The notes beneath the pieces are model-generated. The model saw nothing but the letters and a program-made list of their open reading frames with translations. It searched no databases and was not told the DNA's origin. From positions 1 to 34,164 of the forward strand of contig NZ_NAPS01000008.1 in assembly GCF_004323185.1 (NCBI RefSeq): a stretch of 34,164 bases of DNA, written 5' to 3'. The stretch comes from Westiellopsis prolifica IICB1 (lineage in GTDB: Bacteria; Cyanobacteriota; Cyanobacteriia; Cyanobacteriales; Nostocaceae). Positions 33,348 to 34,164 of this stretch are shown here, one piece after another. The translations under genes and the position numbers were made by a program. How positions within the stretch are numbered: the stretch's first letter is position 1; every line of letters begins with the position of its first letter.

Positions 33348-33903
33348 CTTGCTCACCCCCAGAAGCACAGACACCAACTACAACCGCACCAACACCCACA
33401 GCAAAACTAGAAATAGCCAGTCCTTCAAATACTTTCGCTTCATTGCTCCAAGTGGGTTGGTAATCTTCACCTCTGCTCTGCTGCACTCGGTCAACCCCAT
33501 AGCAGAACACTGTACCCAAACCACACAACACAATCCCTATGAAACTTATCTGAACTCCAAAAACACTTAAGTTTTTAGCCAAACACCATAACCAATATGA
33601 AATAGAGTGCTTGCGATATTGCTCAATCTCGTTTAGTGCATCGTCAAGCTTTTTTTTAATCAACTTTTCATCATTGGGATAAGCACACGGTTGATTGTCC
33701 TTGAGTACCTTGTCAATATTTGTAAGAGCCACATCAAGCTGGCGATTATTTTCTAGGCTCAAGTACTCTTGTGATGTAGCTACATCGAGTATCCAGTTGT
33801 AGCTAAGTTCTAGTTTTTCGATGTGGTCAGTTGTCAGCATAGGTTTAGTTTCTTTTTTAGGTAACTCGTTAATTGATTCGAGCCTTGCAGGGTTAACAAA
33901 CAT
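33340..33903 (-). CDS. Membrane protein with two C-terminal spans
   Basis: A 187-residue protein from ATG 33903 (MFVNPARLES), whose A is shared with the TGA stop of the preceding gene (TGATG). AAGGAG lies about 11 bases upstream. The N-terminal 100 residues are helical and charged; hydrophobic segments follow at about 108-133 (VFGVQISFIGIVLCGLGTVF) and 162-181 (LAISSFAVGVGAVVVGVCA). Topology resembles a mirrored form of the 30210-31007 product, but no sequence similarity is evident. Not recognised. Confidence 0.58.
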   Translation of the reverse strand: MFVNPARLESINELPKKETKPMLTTDHIEKLELSYNWILDVATSQEYLSLENNRQLDVALTNIDKVLKDNQPCAYPNDEKLIKKKLDDALNEIEQYRKHSISYWLWCLAKNLSVFGVQISFIGIVLCGLGTVFCYGVDRVQQSRGEDYQPTWSNEAKVFEGLAISSFAVGVGAVVVGVCASGGEQDG

Positions 33904-34070
33904 CACGCCGCGTTCTCCTTGCGTCCTAGAAACGTTTCGTTGACTGCTTTCTCCAAAGTTTTTCGTAACCAATAAGCAGGGGTTACACCGTCCATGTCAG
34001 CAAGCATTCTCACTGTTGGTACTAGCTCAGTGGGTACGTCCCAGTTAAGCCGCTTGCTCTTGCTGTGCAT
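33903..34070 (-). CDS. Small ribbon-helix-helix-like protein
   Basis: Found by direct reading: 55 residues, MHSKSKRLNWDVPTELVPTV and onward, with a perfect AGGAGG 8 bases before the ATG. The pattern of a basic N-terminus, a strand-like segment (RLNWDVP) and two helices (ELVPTVRMLADMDG, TPAYWLRKTLEKAVNE) fits a short CopG-like DNA-binding protein. It overlaps genes on both sides (26 bases upstream, one base downstream), so it may be the regulator of the leftward cluster. Confidence 0.62.
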   Translation of the reverse strand: MHSKSKRLNWDVPTELVPTVRMLADMDGVTPAYWLRKTLEKAVNETFLGRKENAA

Positions 34071-34164
34071 TGGTTTGTTCCTCCTGATGCTCAGTATTCT
34101 GTTCAGTATTAAGTTCAGTTACATACAGTCTTTTGAGTTCTGATAAAGCAATCATTCCTGGGTC
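34045..34164 (-). CDS. C-terminal end of a protein cut by the window edge
   Basis: An open minus-strand frame running in from the right edge (DPGMIALSELKRLYV) to TAA at 34045-34047. The tail is rich in Q, E and N (TEQNTEHQEEQTNAQQEQAA). It overlaps the next gene by 26 bases. An internal ATG at 34155 has no usable ribosome site in view, so a longer gene starting outside is likely. Not recognised. Confidence 0.5.
   Translation of the reverse strand, partial: DPGMIALSELKRLYVTELNTEQNTEHQEEQTNAQQEQAA

Overview
The window most likely comes from a large plasmid, or a plasmid-like accessory region, of a filamentous (Nostocales-type) cyanobacterium. The octamer GCGATCGC (HIP1), a cyanobacterial hallmark, occurs eight times (567, 8036, 11151, 13056, 19015, 19678, 32916, 32949). 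Small dyad repeats and Uma2 nuclease paralogues, both common in heterocystous cyanobacteria, are also present. No rRNA, tRNA or core metabolic gene was seen. Calls rest on reading motifs by eye; no database was searched.

Layout. 1-2079: truncated transposase, a small MGEAKRRK-type protein and a DUF4336-like gene. 2098-10104: DNA-transfer region. A MOBP-type relaxase and its accessory protein run leftward. A TraK/TraL/TraM-like set, a detached copy of the relaxase C-terminal domain, a VirD4/TraG-type coupling protein and a TPR-like membrane protein run rightward. The divergent intergenic region is packed with dyads and is the best oriT candidate, as in the IncP Tra1 arrangement. No mating-pair (T4SS) genes are visible.

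10341-19001: type I restriction-modification locus (hsdR, hsdM, hsdS) with extra genes inside it: one Uma2 gene antisense between R and M, a second after M, and a VapBC-like toxin-antitoxin pair whose toxin stop overlaps the hsdS start. 19100-20529: partition cassette with AGCT-cored repeats, a ParA-like ATPase lacking the signature lysine, and a small ribbon-helix-helix-like partner. 20808-21938: tyrosine recombinase.

22003-29886: probable defence island, AT-rich. It holds a small protein with a ParB-box-like motif, a 1560-residue Mrr-nuclease/STAND-NTPase protein with the layout of Avs4-type antiphage sensors, and a separate protein with an HsdR-like N-terminal nuclease domain. Remnants of decayed genes lie between them.

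30210 to the right edge: a leftward cluster of compact, mostly overlapping small genes. At least four encode membrane proteins, one protein is strongly acidic, and two small genes at the edge were found by direct reading. Function is unknown. A 127-nt nested dyad structure lies where the two gene sets converge, and a 19-bp perfect inverted repeat splits the leftward cluster.

Together the genes look like a transmissible plasmid backbone (transfer, partition, recombination) carrying restriction, toxin-antitoxin and antiphage cargo.
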